Assembly: GCA_900315635.1 (NCBI GenBank)
Contig: OMZV01000008.1
Location: forward strand, 181,754 to 245,753
DNA length: 64,000 nucleotides
Reading direction: 5' to 3'
DNA from: an uncultured Prevotella sp.
GTDB taxonomy: Bacteria > Bacteroidota > Bacteroidia > Bacteroidales > Bacteroidaceae
This document shows positions 16,635 through 27,518 of the stretch, in pieces. The notes under the pieces are model-generated. The model did not search any database, was not told where the DNA came from, and saw nothing but the letters and a program-made list of their open reading frames with translations. The translations under genes were made by a program, and so were the position numbers. How positions within the stretch are numbered: position 1 is the stretch's first letter; every line of letters begins with the position of its first letter.

Positions 16635-16771
16635 ACATGCCGAGCCATGTTTCAAGGCTGTATCCGCATTGAGTTGAAAGCACAGAATCACCGTTGCCCC
16701 GCACAATCAATTCGGCATTGTTTTTTACATAATTAAACGCATGAAAATTTCTGTAATTCAACTATTTTGTG

Positions 16772-16779
16772 TATCTTTG
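16772..16779 (+). promoter_or_regulatory. gyrB -7 box
   Basis: TATCTTTG matches the consensus exactly and lies 24 bp before the gyrB ATG. No convincing -33 TTG is present at 19-20 nt. Confidence 0.5.
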
Positions 16780-16803
16780 CAACTATAATTAGAAACTTAG
16801 AAA

Positions 16804-18783
16804 ATGGCAGTAGTAGATAAAGAGGCCGAAGAGAATTATTCGGCGAAAAACATACAAGTTCTTGAAGGCTTGGAGGCAGTGCGCAAACGCCCTGCAATGT
16901 ACATCGGAGACATTTCCGAAAAGGGTCTCCACCACCTTATCAACGAGACCGTCGATAACTCTATCGATGAGGCAATGGCAGGTTATTGTAACAATATCGA
17001 GGTAACACTCGGTGCTGACGGTTCCTGTACTGTTGAAGACGATGGACGTGGAATCCCTGTAGATGAGCACAAGAAACTCCACAAGAGCGCCCTGGAAGTT
17101 GTCATGACAGTCCTCCATGCAGGCGGAAAGTTCGACAAGGGCTCATACAAAGTCAGTGGCGGACTCCACGGAGTCGGTGTCAGTTGCGTCAATGCGCTGT
17201 CAACACACATGATTTCCCAAGTCTTCCGTGACGGTAAGATTTATCAGCAAGAGTACGAAAAGGGAAAGCCTCTCTACCCTGTGAAGGTCGTCGGCACAAC
17301 CGACCGCACCGGCACAAGGCAGCAGTTCTGGCCGGATCCAACGATATTTACCACAACAACGTTCAAGTGGGACATCGTCGCCCGCCGTATGCGTGAGCTT
17401 GCTTACCTTAACGCAGGTATCAAGATTACCCTCACCGATTTGCGTCCTGACCCAGAAACCGGCAAAACACGCACTGAGGTTTTCCACGCAAAGGACGGAC
17501 TTAAGGAATTCGTTCGCTACATCGACCGCCACCGCACACACCTGTTCGACGACGTCATCTATCTGAAGACCGAGAAGCAAGGTGTGCCAATCGAGGTAGC
17601 CATCATGTACAACACCGACTACAACGAGAACCTTCACTCTTACGTCAATAACATCAACACCATTGAAGGTGGTACTCATGTAACCGGATTCCGTATCGCC
17701 CTGACAAGAACTCTTAAGGCTTATGCCGACCATGACCCGCAGATTTCAAAGCAAATCGAGAAGGCAAAGATAGAGATTAGCGGTGAGGACTTCCGCGAAG
17801 GACTCACAGCCGTCATCTCAATCAAGGTTGCTGAGCCTCAGTTCGAGGGTCAGACAAAGACAAAACTCGGAAACAGCGAGGTAGCCGGAGCCGTTCAGCA
17901 GGCTGTCGGCGAAGCTCTCTCGAACTATCTCGAGGAGCATCCTGAAGAGGCAAAGCTCATCTGCAACAAGGTTATCCTTGCCGCCACAGCACGTATCGCA
18001 GCCCGTAAGGCACGTGAGAGCGTACAGCGCAAGAGCGTCATGAGCGGCGGCGGACTTCCAGGAAAGCTTGCCGACTGCTCAAACAAAGACCCGAAGCAAT
18101 GCGAGATATTCCTTGTCGAGGGTGATTCCGCAGGCGGTTCTGCCAAGCAGGGCCGTGACCGCTACACTCAGGCTATCCTCCCACTTCGTGGTAAGATTCT
18201 GAACGTTGAGAAGGTTCAGCGCCACCGTGTGTTCGAGGCAGAGTCCGTAATGAACATCATCCAGTCTATCGGTGTCCGCTTCGGCGTTGACGGCGATGAC
18301 AATTCCTTCGAGGCAAACACCGACAAACTCCGTTATGATAAGATAATCATCATGACCGATGCCGATGTCGATGGCTCTCACATCGACACTCTTATCATGA
18401 CACTGTTCTTCCGCTACATGCCTAAGGTCATAGAGGAAGGACATCTGTACATTGCAACACCGCCACTCTACAAGTGCACATACAAGAAGATCAGCGAGTA
18501 CTGCTACACCGACCAGCAGCGTCAGGCATTCCTTGACAAGTACGGCGGTGGAGTCGAAGACGGCAAGACCCTTCACACACAGCGGTACAAAGGACTTGGT
18601 GAAATGAACCCGGAGCAGCTTTGGGAGACCACCATGGACCCGAAGACACGTCTTCTGAAGCAGGTCACCATCGACAATGCAGCCGATGCCGACGAGGTAT
18701 TCTCAATGCTTATGGGCGACGACGTGGAGCCACGCCGCGAGTTCATCGAGGAGAACGCCACCTACGCCAACATCGACGCATAA
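16804..18783 (+). CDS. gyrB: DNA gyrase subunit B
   Basis: The 659-aa ATPase subunit of gyrase drives negative supercoiling. The GHKL ATPase contains LEAVRKRPAMYIGD, ETVDNSIDEAMAG, DDGRGIPVD and the GGLHGVGVSCVNAL lid. The transducer has the QTKTKLGN loop. The TOPRIM domain carries EGDSAGGSAKQGRDR and DADVDGSHIDTL, with PLRGKILNVEK between. The end is RREFIEENATYANID. Length and the absence of a ParE-type insert favour GyrB. It is a single-gene unit ended by a strong terminator. Confidence 0.96.
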   Translation: MAVVDKEAEENYSAKNIQVLEGLEAVRKRPAMYIGDISEKGLHHLINETVDNSIDEAMAGYCNNIEVTLGADGSCTVEDDGRGIPVDEHKKLHKSALEVVMTVLHAGGKFDKGSYKVSGGLHGVGVSCVNALSTHMISQVFRDGKIYQQEYEKGKPLYPVKVVGTTDRTGTRQQFWPDPTIFTTTTFKWDIVARRMRELAYLNAGIKITLTDLRPDPETGKTRTEVFHAKDGLKEFVRYIDRHRTHLFDDVIYLKTEKQGVPIEVAIMYNTDYNENLHSYVNNINTIEGGTHVTGFRIALTRTLKAYADHDPQISKQIEKAKIEISGEDFREGLTAVISIKVAEPQFEGQTKTKLGNSEVAGAVQQAVGEALSNYLEEHPEEAKLICNKVILAATARIAARKARESVQRKSVMSGGGLPGKLADCSNKDPKQCEIFLVEGDSAGGSAKQGRDRYTQAILPLRGKILNVEKVQRHRVFEAESVMNIIQSIGVRFGVDGDDNSFEANTDKLRYDKIIIMTDADVDGSHIDTLIMTLFFRYMPKVIEEGHLYIATPPLYKCTYKKISEYCYTDQQRQAFLDKYGGGVEDGKTLHTQRYKGLGEMNPEQLWETTMDPKTRLLKQVTIDNAADADEVFSMLMGDDVEPRREFIEENATYANIDA

Positions 18784-18852
18784 GGCCTGCGAACGTCTGA
18801 TACCAGCAAGAACATGAGGCTTTAGCCCCACCTTTGCAAACCTTGACACATA

Positions 18853-18889
18853 ACAATGGGGCAGCCAATGCATTATGGCTGCCCCTTGT
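18853..18889 (+). terminator. gyrB terminator
   Basis: A perfect 10-bp stem GGGGCAGCCA/TGGCTGCCCC around ATGCATTA, extended by ACAA/TTGT, followed by CATTTT. It lies 70 bp past the gyrB stop. Confidence 0.85.
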
Positions 18890-18934
18890 CATTTTAAATA
18901 CATACATTTCGTAACTATAAAACCTGATAAGATC

Positions 18935-21367
18935 ATGAAAAAGATCATTGTTACAGCGGTATTTACTGTGTTGAGTCTATCCGTACTTGCGCAAGTACAA
19001 GTGCCACAACATCCAATGCGTCTCTGGTATGACAGTCCAGCGAAGTATTTCGAAGAGAGCCTGCCGATAGGCAACGGCAAGGTAGGAGCACTCATCTATG
19101 GAGCTCCGGACAACGACACAATCTATCTGAACGACATAACCTACTGGACAGGAAAGCCCGTCGACCATAACGAAGGCGCAGGACTGTCGAAATGGGTAAA
19201 CCCTGTACGTGACGCATTGTTCAACGAAGACTACAAGCTCGCCGATTCCTTACAGCATTATCTGCAAGGAAACGAGAGTGCCGATTACCAGCCGGTAGGA
19301 ACACTTCACCTCATAAGTGCCGACCCGTCGAAAGCAACAGCTTATAAGCGCGTCCTCGACATTGACAGCAGCTTGGTACACATCGACTACACTCAAAGCG
19401 GTATAAACTATCACAAAGAATATTTTGCTTCCTATCCTGACAGGCTCATTGCCATCCGTCTCTCAGCCGATAAGCCTGCAAGCATCAACACTAAGGTTAT
19501 GCTCACGGCACAAGTTCCGCACAGCGTGAAAGCCAGCGAGAACCAGTTGACAATGATTGGTCATGCCATGGGCAATGAGAAAGAGACTATCCACTCATGT
19601 ACTGTACTCCTGCTGAATACCGACGGGGGCACTACCGAATATGCCGACAGCACCCTGACTATCAAAGGCGCCAACTCGGCAATAATATACATCGTCAACG
19701 AAACCAGTTTTGGCGGAGCCAATGCCGACCCGATAAACTCCGGTTCCGACTATATAACGAAGGCAACCGACGAAGCATGGCACACGAAGAACGTAACTTA
19801 CAACATAATCCGCGGCCGCCATATCAAGGATTACAAGCGCTACTTCGACCGTGTCAAATTCTCATTAGGCATACAGCCTTACGATGACAACAAGCCTACT
19901 GACCAACTTCTGAAAGCCTACAGCAACCGTACGGAGCAAGCTCTAAAGGATGGATTAACCGGCGCAACAGCCAGCAGCCCTGACGATGCCGACGACGCTG
20001 CACTCGAGACGCTGTACTTCCAGTATGGACGTTACCTGCTCATCTCCAGTTCGCGCTACCAGAACTCGCCAATGAACCTGCAAGGTCTGTGGACACCATA
20101 CCTTTATTCACCATGGCATGGCAACTACACAATGAACATCAACCTTGAGGAATGCTACTGGCCAGCCGAAGTTGCCAACCTTTCAGAAATGACGAAGCCT
20201 CTCGAAGGATTCCTCAACTCACTGCGCAACAACGGACAATACACCGCACGCAACTTCTACGGCATAGACAAAGGCTGGTGCTGCGGACACAACAGCGACA
20301 TCTGGGCTAAGACAGCACCGGTAGGCAACGGAAAGCAAGACCCTAAATGGTGCAACTGGAATATGGGCGGCGCATGGGCTGTATCAGCCGTATGGGACCA
20401 TTACCTCTATTCCCGTGACATCAATTACCTGCGCAAAAAGGCTTACCCGCTCATGAAGACAGCCGCAGAATTCTGTTCAGAGTGGCTTATCGTCAATCCA
20501 AAGAACACCAACGAAATAATTACTGCGCCTAGCACCAGCCCTGAGGCTGAATACATAACCGACAAGGGTTACAAGGGCGCAACATGCTATGGCGGCACTG
20601 CCGACCTCGCAATCATCCGCGAACTGTATACCAACGTACTCGACGCTGCAAAGATTCTTAACGTCAAGGATGAATTTACGAGGAAGATTGCCGACCAGCT
20701 GGCTCACCTTCATCCATATACCGTTGGTAAGAACGGCGACCTCAACGAATGGTACTACGACTGGGACGATGCCGAAATCGACCATCGCCACCAGAGCCAT
20801 CTGTATGGACTCTACCCTGGTCATACACTTCCAAAGGCTTTATATCCGGCAGCACGCAAGACCCTTGAGATGAAGGGCGACGAAAGCACAGGATGGAGTA
20901 CCGGATGGCGCATCAATCTTTGGGCACGTCTCGGCGACGGCAACCATGCTTACAAACTCTACCGCATGCTGCTCCGTTATGTTTCGCCACAGGACTACAA
21001 CGGTCCTGGCGCTGTCCATCGCGGTGGCACCTACCCTAATCTCTTCGACGCTCACCCGCCATTCCAGATTGACGGCAACATGGGCGGAACAGCCGGTGTA
21101 TGCGAAATGCTTATGCAGAGCACACCTGACCAAATCACACTTCTGCCTGCACTACCTTCCGGCTGGGAAGACGGTTCTATCTCAGGACTGCGTGCCCGTG
21201 GTCGTTTCGTTGTCAGCATGGTATGGAGGAACGGCAAGGTAACCGACTACACTATCACAAGCCGCGAGCCGCTGACAACTCTCATAAATGTCAATGGTGT
21301 CACAAAGAAGTTAAAACTGAAGAAGAAGAACGGAGAATCTATGTTCTCGGCTTCCAACGTTTTCTGA
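18935..21367 (+). CDS. Glycoside hydrolase family 95 (alpha-L-fucosidase type)
   Basis: An 810-aa secreted enzyme. The start is the ATG at 18935, which gives the signal peptide [20 protein letters not shown]. An earlier in-frame start would begin inside the gyrB terminator. GH95 landmarks are [40 protein letters not shown] with the catalytic-site Asn pair, APSTSPE with the candidate acid Glu, [15 protein letters not shown] and [15 protein letters not shown]95 removes alpha-1,2-linked fucose; some members act on galactose. No T9SS-type C-terminal domain is seen, so it is probably periplasmic. A -7-like TACATTTC is at 18903. Confidence 0.9.
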   Translation: MKKIIVTAVFTVLSLSVLAQVQVPQHPMRLWYDSPAKYFEESLPIGNGKVGALIYGAPDNDTIYLNDITYWTGKPVDHNEGAGLSKWVNPVRDALFNEDYKLADSLQHYLQGNESADYQPVGTLHLISADPSKATAYKRVLDIDSSLVHIDYTQSGINYHKEYFASYPDRLIAIRLSADKPASINTKVMLTAQVPHSVKASENQLTMIGHAMGNEKETIHSCTVLLLNTDGGTTEYADSTLTIKGANSAIIYIVNETSFGGANADPINSGSDYITKATDEAWHTKNVTYNIIRGRHIKDYKRYFDRVKFSLGIQPYDDNKPTDQLLKAYSNRTEQALKDGLTGATASSPDDADDAALETLYFQYGRYLLISSSRYQNSPMNLQGLWTPYLYSPWHGNYTMNINLEECYWPAEVANLSEMTKPLEGFLNSLRNNGQYTARNFYGIDKGWCCGHNSDIWAKTAPVGNGKQDPKWCNWNMGGAWAVSAVWDHYLYSRDINYLRKKAYPLMKTAAEFCSEWLIVNPKNTNEIITAPSTSPEAEYITDKGYKGATCYGGTADLAIIRELYTNVLDAAKILNVKDEFTRKIADQLAHLHPYTVGKNGDLNEWYYDWDDAEIDHRHQSHLYGLYPGHTLPKALYPAARKTLEMKGDESTGWSTGWRINLWARLGDGNHAYKLYRMLLRYVSPQDYNGPGAVHRGGTYPNLFDAHPPFQIDGNMGGTAGVCEMLMQSTPDQITLLPALPSGWEDGSISGLRARGRFVVSMVWRNGKVTDYTITSREPLTTLINVNGVTKKLKLKKKNGESMFSASNVF

Positions 21368-21386
21368 TTGAAAATAATTGAAAATA

Positions 21387-21439
21387 AATACCGTTTCTAA
21401 CTTACTGATAATCAGCCGAGTTGAGAAACGGTATTTTTT
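21387..21439 (+). terminator. GH95 gene terminator
   Basis: A perfect 12-bp stem AATACCGTTTCT/AGAAACGGTATT with a long loop and TTTT. The 3' arm is also the first unit of the 22-bp array B that follows. Confidence 0.8.
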
Positions 21440-21505
21440 ATGTCCTAATCTGGTATCTTTTACGATGTGATTGGGTATCTTTCACAAATTAAAAGATACC
21501 GAATT
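21428..21505. repeat. 22-bp periodic array B (GTAAAAGATACC family)
   Basis: Units at 21428-21449, 21450-21471 and 21472-21493 carry CGGTATTTTTTA, TGGTATCTTTTAC and GGGTATCTTTCAC at the same phase. A reversed AAAAGATACC follows at 21491-21500. It lies just after the GH95 stop and overlaps its terminator. Confidence 0.75.
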
Positions 21506-21556
21506 ACAATTAAATCTTATGTCTAAGGAGAAATAAACTTACAAAGGGTATATCCT

Positions 21557-22186
21557 CTATTGGATATACCCTTGTTTTTTTAGTTGCTCAGCGACCTCAC
21601 AAAGTTCATCATACCACTCTTTGCCGAAGCGCCGGATAAGCGGTGCTTTCAGGAACTCATAAACATGCAAGCCCAATTCCTTTCCTTTTTCCACGGCAGG
21701 TTTGCATATTGCCCACTTATTATAGTTTATGCCGAAAAGATTATTGCCAAAGTCCTTCTCACGGATAGGATAAAGGGCACAGGATATAGGCTTTACGAAT
21801 TTTGTCTTACCTTTACGGAAAGCACACTCCAACGCACAAAGGCAACAGTTACTTATGGTTGTCCCGTCTTCGTCGGTAATGTCGTCATAACAGGTAAAAA
21901 CGCAATCACGACCACCGACTATACTTGTCACTAGATCGCCCTCAACATCGGTGTAAGCCACGCCCTGCTTGTCGATTACGCTCTGAGCAGAAGCCGAAAG
22001 GTCGCCCCACACGGTATCGAGAGCATCCTCAATAGCCATCGTCTCGTCGAGTGTTACCGGAGCACCGGCATCACCCTCAACGCAGCATTGTCCTTTGCAT
22101 TTGCTAAGGTCACAGCAAAATTTCTCAGTAAAAATATCGGGCGAGACAAGCACGTTGCCCACTTGAAGAATGTGAAGAGGTTCCAT
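21557..22186 (-). CDS. DUF3109 family Cys-rich protein
   Basis: A 209-aa cytoplasmic protein. The ATG at 22186 overlaps the ung stop (TAATG), indicating coupled translation; a GTG two codons upstream is less likely. Cys clusters KFCCDLSKCKGQCC at the N-terminus and CCLCALEC in the middle, with further Cys (CVFTCYD, ISCALYP, AICKP), suggest a metal or Fe-S site as in YkgJ-like proteins. The biochemical function is not known. Confidence 0.85.
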   Translation of the reverse strand: MEPLHILQVGNVLVSPDIFTEKFCCDLSKCKGQCCVEGDAGAPVTLDETMAIEDALDTVWGDLSASAQSVIDKQGVAYTDVEGDLVTSIVGGRDCVFTCYDDITDEDGTTISNCCLCALECAFRKGKTKFVKPISCALYPIREKDFGNNLFGINYNKWAICKPAVEKGKELGLHVYEFLKAPLIRRFGKEWYDELCEVAEQLKKQGYIQ

Positions 22187-22851
22187 TACCACTTAATAGG
22201 TTCTATACCGTTGCTCTTAAGATAATCATTGCAACGGGAGAATTGATGATTGCCAAACCAGCCACCGCGGTTAGCCGATAATGGTGACGGGTGGACACTT
22301 TCAAGGATACAGTTCTTGCTTTGGTCAATGAGATATTTCTTCGAGCGGGCGAAACCACCCCAGAGCATGTAGACCAAATGTTCACGATGCTCATTGAGCG
22401 CACGGATAGCAGCATCAGTAAATGTTTGCCAACCTAGTCGCTGATGGCTGTTAGCCTGATGAGCACGAACGGTAAGTGTTGCGTTGAGCAGTAGAACGCC
22501 CTGCTCAGCCCAACGGGTAAGGTCGCCGTTCTTAGGCATCGGTGTGCCGAGGTCCATTTCTATCTCCTTGAAAATATTAATAAGCGAAGGCGGCATCACT
22601 ACTCCGTCAGGCACAGAGAAGCTTAGTCCCATTGCCTGACCGAGTTCATGATACGGGTCCTGCCCGATGATTACCACCTTTACTTTATCGAACGGGCAGA
22701 GGTTGAACGCATTGAAGATTAGTTTCCCCGGAGGAAAGCACTGATAATTCAAGTACTCTTCACGCACCAGTTTCGTAAGGTCGACAAAATACTGCTTGTC
22801 GAACTCAGGTCCCAAGACCTTCTTCCAGGATTCCTCTATCTTTACGTTCAT
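22186..22851 (-). CDS. ung: Uracil-DNA glycosylase
   Basis: 221 aa from the ATG at 22851, giving MNVKIEESWKKVLGPEF; six further codons upstream are not family-like. Family 1 UDG removes uracil from DNA. The catalytic water-activating loop GQDPYH is at residues 63-68, the uracil-binding region includes GVLLLNATLTVR, and the minor-groove loop is HPSPLSANRG. The stop overlaps the DUF3109 start by one base. An inverted-repeat element lies upstream, up to the gpmI stop. Confidence 0.95.
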   Translation of the reverse strand: MNVKIEESWKKVLGPEFDKQYFVDLTKLVREEYLNYQCFPPGKLIFNAFNLCPFDKVKVVIIGQDPYHELGQAMGLSFSVPDGVVMPPSLINIFKEIEMDLGTPMPKNGDLTRWAEQGVLLLNATLTVRAHQANSHQRLGWQTFTDAAIRALNEHREHLVYMLWGGFARSKKYLIDQSKNCILESVHPSPLSANRGGWFGNHQFSRCNDYLKSNGIEPIKW

Positions 22852-22856
22852 AATGC

Positions 22857-23028
22857 AAAGCCTATCCAAGCCTCCCCGAATGGGGAGGATGTTAAATACA
22901 ATATTAAATGCTTGCGAGAAAAATTCTACGCATCAACCAGTCTCTCCAAAGTTTAACCAACTAATCCTATCTATGTTTAGCTAGGTGATTAAACATCCCC
23001 TCCAAGCGGAGGGGCTTGGGGAGGCTTT
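22857..23028. mobile_element. MITE-like inverted-repeat element, copy 1
   Basis: About 172 bp bounded by roughly 43-bp imperfect inverted repeats at 22857-22899 and 22986-23028, both starting AAAGCCT outward and ending GGATGTT(T)AAT. Each end contains a G/C hairpin (CCTCCCC-GAAT-GGGGAGG on the left). The hairpin bases differ between the ends but pairing is kept. The right end reaches the gpmI stop codon. No transposase is inside and no clear target duplication was seen. Related copies are at 44.8 and 57.3 kb. Confidence 0.65.
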
Positions 23029-24544
23029 AGTCTGTAATCAGATTCTCACCAGTCATATCGCTTGGCTGCGGCAGTCCCATGATATGCAGGATTGACGGAG
23101 CAACATCAGCAAGACGACCGTCCTTGACTGTTGCCGAGTTATTGTCGGTAACATAGATGAACGGAACAGGATTCAGCGAGTGCTGAGTGTTTGGAGTGCC
23201 ATCGTCATTGATAGCATGGTCAGCATTTCCGTGATCGGCGATGATAAGAGCCTCATAGCCGTTAGCCTTTGCAGCCTCGATAACATCGTGAACGCAGTGG
23301 TCGACAGCAACTACAGCCTTTGCGATAGCGTGATAAACACCAGTATGACCAACCATATCGCCATTGGCGAAGTTGACAACAATGAAGTCGTACTGCTGAG
23401 TGTTGATAGCACCAACGAGCTTATCCTTTACCTCGAATGCGCTCATCTCTGGCTTGAGGTCGTATGTTGCAACCTTCGGTGAAGCAACAAGGATGCGGTC
23501 CTCACCTGGGAACGGCTCTTCACGACCGCCATTGAAGAAGAATGTAACGTGAGCATATTTCTCAGTCTCGGCTGTATGAAGCTGACGCAGACCCTGCTTG
23601 CTAAGGTACTCGGCGAGAGTATCCTGAACGTCCTCCTTCGGGAAGAGAACGGTAACGTTCTTGAAGTTAGGGTCGTAAGGAGTCATTGTGAAGTAGTGCA
23701 GATCCTTGATAGTGTGCATACCCTCGTCAGGCATATCCTCCTGTGTGAGAACCTGAGTGAGCTCCTTTGCACGGTCGTTACGGAAGTTGATGAAGATAAC
23801 AGCGTCGCCCTCACCGATTGTTCCGTCAACTGTTGAGTTGTGGATTGGCTTGATGAACTCGTCGGTAACGTCCTCATCATAGCTTTCCTGAACAGCCTGT
23901 GCCATATCGGTAGCCTGCTTACCCTTACCATTGACGATAAGGTCGTAACCTTCCTTGATACGGTTCCAACGATGGTCACGGTCCATAGCATAGAAGCGGC
24001 CGATGATTGAGGCGATGTGAGCGCCATTGGCGTCACAAGTCTTTGTCAGGTCTTCGATGAATCCCTTACCGCTGTGCGGGTCGGTGTCACGTCCGTCCAT
24101 GAAGCAGTGAACATAGACGTTCTTCAGTCCGTATTCCTTGCCAATCTCGACGAGCTTCTTCAGATGCTCGAAGCTAGAGTGTACACCACCGGTAGAAGTC
24201 AGACCCATGATGTGGAGCTTCTTCCCGCTTTCCTTAGCATAAGTGTAAGCAGCAACAATGCCTGGGTTCTTCATGATAGAACCGTCTTTGATGGCGTTGT
24301 TAATCTTCACCAGGTCCTGGAATACAACACGTCCGGCACCGATGTTCAGGTGACCAACCTCAGAGTTACCCATCTGACCCTCAGGCAGTCCGACGTTCTC
24401 ACCGCTAGCTTGCAGCTGTGAGTGTGCCGATACGGCGTTCAAGTAATCCAAATACGGAGTCGGAGTGTTATAGATAACATCTCCACGGCCCTTGTCACCG
24501 ATTCCCCATCCATCGAGAATCATCAATAGCGCTTTCTTTGCCAT
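23027..24544 (-). CDS. gpmI: 2,3-bisphosphoglycerate-independent phosphoglycerate mutase
   Basis: The 505-aa Mn-dependent glycolytic mutase belongs to the alkaline phosphatase superfamily. The N-terminal MILDGWGIG (Asp11) and [16 protein letters not shown] (nucleophile Ser61) are present. [37 protein letters not shown] and IADHGNADH supply the other metal and substrate ligands. Length is normal. A TAACTTTG -7 box lies at 24598-24591. The stop codon abuts the end of a repeat element. Confidence 0.96.
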   Translation of the reverse strand: MAKKALLMILDGWGIGDKGRGDVIYNTPTPYLDYLNAVSAHSQLQASGENVGLPEGQMGNSEVGHLNIGAGRVVFQDLVKINNAIKDGSIMKNPGIVAAYTYAKESGKKLHIMGLTSTGGVHSSFEHLKKLVEIGKEYGLKNVYVHCFMDGRDTDPHSGKGFIEDLTKTCDANGAHIASIIGRFYAMDRDHRWNRIKEGYDLIVNGKGKQATDMAQAVQESYDEDVTDEFIKPIHNSTVDGTIGEGDAVIFINFRNDRAKELTQVLTQEDMPDEGMHTIKDLHYFTMTPYDPNFKNVTVLFPKEDVQDTLAEYLSKQGLRQLHTAETEKYAHVTFFFNGGREEPFPGEDRILVASPKVATYDLKPEMSAFEVKDKLVGAINTQQYDFIVVNFANGDMVGHTGVYHAIAKAVVAVDHCVHDVIEAAKANGYEALIIADHGNADHAINDDGTPNTQHSLNPVPFIYVTDNNSATVKDGRLADVAPSILHIMGLPQPSDMTGENLITD

Positions 24545-24618
24545 AATTGTTTATGTATAAGATGTTTATTTTATGTTTTCTTTCGGCTTGCAAAGTTACA
24601 AAAAATGTAGGATATAAT

Positions 24619-24649
24619 TTTGGAAAGCACAATTTATTTAGTAATTTTG
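24619..24649 (+). promoter_or_regulatory. Promoter of the GH3 gene
   Basis: TTTG (24619-24622), 19 nt, TAATTTTG (24642-24649); the ATG is 38 bp downstream. Confidence 0.7.
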
Positions 24650-24686
24650 CAGAATATAAACAACTAACTTATAACTTAATAACTTT

Positions 24687-27029
24687 ATGCGACACAAAAG
24701 AATAGGAATAGCGTTTGCTTCATTGCTATTATCAACTACTATTATGGCACAGAACGCACCACAACTTAATGCTAACAACATTGACGAGGTTCTCAAGGCT
24801 ATGACACTCGAAGAGAAGGCACAGCTGCTTGTCGGCGATGGCGGAATAGGCTTCGTCGGGAGTGGAGCCATCCTTGGTCATCAGTCACGGCTTGTCGCCG
24901 GAGCTGCCGGACAGACCGTCGAATACAAGCGTCTTGGCATCCCGGCAACCGTTCTTTCGGATGGTCCTGCCGGTGTTCACATCAGCGCTACACGCCAGGG
25001 GACATCACAGACATTCTACGCAACAGGCTTCCCGGTAGGCACCTGCCTAGCCTCAACATGGAATCCGCAACTCGTTTACAAGGTCGGACAGGCTATCGGT
25101 AACGAGACCTTGGAGTACGGATGCGATGTCGTCCTTGGTCCTGGACTGAATATCCAGCGCAATCCGCTCGGCGGACGTAACTTCGAATACTACAGTGAAG
25201 ACCCGTTCCTGACCGGAACTATCGGCGCTGCAATGGTCAACGGCGTGCAAAGCGAGGGTGTAGGTACCAGTCCTAAGCACTTCGCCGTCAACTCACAGGA
25301 GAGCGACCGTATCCGTGTTGACGAGCGCCTGTCACAGCGTGCACTACGCGAAATCTACCTCCGTGGCTTTGAAAAGGTTGTCCGTGAGGCTCATCCATGG
25401 ACCATTATGGCATCATACAACCGTATTAACGGAGTATTCTCACAGGACAACTACGACCTCCTGACAACTATTCTCCGCAAGGAATGGGGCTTCAACGGTA
25501 TCGTCATGACCGACTGGATAGGCAGACGAAACGGGCTCCCGACAGCTTCTGAGGTTCATGCAGGCGACAACCTGCTCATGCCTGGATACCCCGACCAGAC
25601 TCACGACATCATCAATGGAGTGAAGGACGGCACACTCGACATCAAGGATGTTGACCGCAACGTCCGCGACATGCTCGAATATATCGTCAAGACTCCGGCA
25701 TTCCGTCATTACAAATACAGCAACAAGCCTGACCTCAAGGCACACGCTGCCATCACCCGACAGACATCTGCCGAGGGAATGGTACTCCTTCAGAACAGGG
25801 ACAATGTCCTGCCAATACACAATCTTAAGACCGTTGCCCTGTTCGGAGTGAACAGCTACGACTTCCTCAGCGGTGGTCTTGGCTCCGGTGCAGTGAACGT
25901 TCCATACGTCGTCGATATGGTTCAGGGACTCAAGAACATTGGTGTGAAGACCACCGGGTCGCTCACCGACATCTATGAGAAGTATGTTCCATACGCAAAG
26001 GCAAAGCTTAAAGCCGACAAGAACCCTGAGATGTGGTTCCTCGACCAAGGCGAACCGAAGCTCGACGAGATAGAGATTTCCGACCGACTGATACAACACG
26101 AGCTGCCTGAAGCCGATGCAGCAATCATCACTATCGCCCGTCAGGCAGGTGAAGGCATGGACCGTGAGATAAGCGAGTTCAACCTTTCAGACAAAGAGCG
26201 CGACATGATTTACCGTGTCAGCGACCTCTTCCACTCTGCAGGGAAGCCTGTCATCGTCGTCATCAACAGTGGTTCATCACTCGAAACATCGAGCTGGCGC
26301 GACCGTGTTGACGCCATTCTAGTGGCTTGGCAGCCGGGTGAAGAAGGCGGAAATAGCGTTGCCGACGTGCTCACCGGTAAGGTTTGCCCGTCAGGACACC
26401 TCACAGCAACATGGCCAATATCCATCGGTGATGATCCATCGACATACAACTTCCCACGCAAACCGGACTATTACAACCTCACAGACAAGTTCGACAATGG
26501 TTTTCTTAAGGGCGTGAACTACACCAATCATGAGGAAGACATATACGTTGGCTACCGTTATTTCGACACATTCAACAAGCCGGTGGCTTATCCTTTCGGC
26601 TATGGTTTGAGCTATACCACCTTTGCTTTCAGTGGACTTAAGGCAAAGAAGACTGGCAATAACGTCGTCGTTTCAGTCAATGTAAAGAACACCGGCAAGG
26701 TTGCAGGCAAGCAAGTAGCACAGATTTACGTTGCCGCTCCTAAGGGAACTCTGGAGAAACCGGTCAAGGAACTGAAGGCATTTGCGAAGACGAAGGACCT
26801 GAAGCCGGGTCAGAGCGAGACTCTCACAATGACAATTCCGGTACGTGAGCTTGCTTCATTCGACGAAGCCAACAGTGAGTGGCTTGCCGAACCAGGCACT
26901 TATACATTCTTTGTCGGCGACAATGTTGAGCACATTGCCGATGGCGTTACGGTCAATGTCGACAAATACACGGAAAAGGTGGACAACGTAATGGCTCCGA
27001 AAGAGAAGCTTAACCTGCTCCATCAATAA
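24687..27029 (+). CDS. Glycoside hydrolase family 3 beta-glycosidase
   Basis: A 780-aa secreted enzyme with signal peptide MRHKRIGIAFASLLLSTTIM and likely cleavage after AQ. The (beta/alpha)8 domain has LSDGPAGVH, KHFAVN (Lys197-His198) and the nucleophile Asp276 in GIVMTDW. The alpha/beta sandwich domain includes AEGMVLLQNRDNVLPI and the candidate acid region AGEGMDREISEF. A C-terminal fibronectin III-like domain follows YPFGYGLSYTTF. Typical members release glucose or xylose from plant glycans. Substrate cannot be set from sequence alone. The umuD gene begins 17 bp after the stop. Confidence 0.93.
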   Translation: MRHKRIGIAFASLLLSTTIMAQNAPQLNANNIDEVLKAMTLEEKAQLLVGDGGIGFVGSGAILGHQSRLVAGAAGQTVEYKRLGIPATVLSDGPAGVHISATRQGTSQTFYATGFPVGTCLASTWNPQLVYKVGQAIGNETLEYGCDVVLGPGLNIQRNPLGGRNFEYYSEDPFLTGTIGAAMVNGVQSEGVGTSPKHFAVNSQESDRIRVDERLSQRALREIYLRGFEKVVREAHPWTIMASYNRINGVFSQDNYDLLTTILRKEWGFNGIVMTDWIGRRNGLPTASEVHAGDNLLMPGYPDQTHDIINGVKDGTLDIKDVDRNVRDMLEYIVKTPAFRHYKYSNKPDLKAHAAITRQTSAEGMVLLQNRDNVLPIHNLKTVALFGVNSYDFLSGGLGSGAVNVPYVVDMVQGLKNIGVKTTGSLTDIYEKYVPYAKAKLKADKNPEMWFLDQGEPKLDEIEISDRLIQHELPEADAAIITIARQAGEGMDREISEFNLSDKERDMIYRVSDLFHSAGKPVIVVINSGSSLETSSWRDRVDAILVAWQPGEEGGNSVADVLTGKVCPSGHLTATWPISIGDDPSTYNFPRKPDYYNLTDKFDNGFLKGVNYTNHEEDIYVGYRYFDTFNKPVAYPFGYGLSYTTFAFSGLKAKKTGNNVVVSVNVKNTGKVAGKQVAQIYVAAPKGTLEKPVKELKAFAKTKDLKPGQSETLTMTIPVRELASFDEANSEWLAEPGTYTFFVGDNVEHIADGVTVNVDKYTEKVDNVMAPKEKLNLLHQ

Positions 27030-27046
27030 AAAAGAACAATACAATT

Positions 27047-27511
27047 GTGAAACAAGCAGAAGTAGAATTCCTTCCAAGTGAGTTCACGAGAAAGCTCCGG
27101 TTAACGTTTGCCCCGGCAATAAAGGCGGGATTCCCGTCGCCTGCCGAGGCTTACGAAACGGACGCTCTCGACTTCAACAACGATATGATTAAGAACCCTG
27201 ACACGACTTTCTATGCCCGTGTCAGGGGCGATTCTATGATAGACGCCGGCATCAACGATGGCGACATAGTTGTCGTCGACCGCTCGCCGGAGCCACAAAA
27301 AGGTGACATCGTCGTAGCATTCTACAACCGGGAATACACCCTGAAGTACTATGACGACACCCACAAAGACGAGGGATATATAGAGTTGGTACCCGCCAAC
27401 AGAAGATACCATGCCTTCAGAGTGACTGAAGCCGACGACTTCATGATATGGGGCGTCGTCCTGTACTCCATAAAAGACTGGCACAAAGGACCTCTAAGCA
27501 GGACGAAATAA
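27047..27511 (+). CDS. umuD: LexA/UmuD-type S24 peptidase
   Basis: A 154-aa accessory subunit of a translesion polymerase. A GTG start is required (MKQAEVEFLPSEF). The self-cleavage site is KAG-FPSPAEAY, with cleavage expected between Ala27 and Gly28. The catalytic Ser63 (RGDSMIDAGI) and Lys100 (EYTLKYY) are present. umuC follows 7 bp later. It is close behind the GH3 gene, but a separate damage-regulated promoter is likely. I could not identify a LexA-type operator. Confidence 0.93.
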   Translation: MKQAEVEFLPSEFTRKLRLTFAPAIKAGFPSPAEAYETDALDFNNDMIKNPDTTFYARVRGDSMIDAGINDGDIVVVDRSPEPQKGDIVVAFYNREYTLKYYDDTHKDEGYIELVPANRRYHAFRVTEADDFMIWGVVLYSIKDWHKGPLSRTK

Positions 27512-27518
27512 ACTGTCT

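Noticed and set aside
18875-18934. Upstream start for the GH95 gene
   Set aside because: It would begin within the gyrB terminator hairpin; the ATG at 18935 gives a clean signal peptide.
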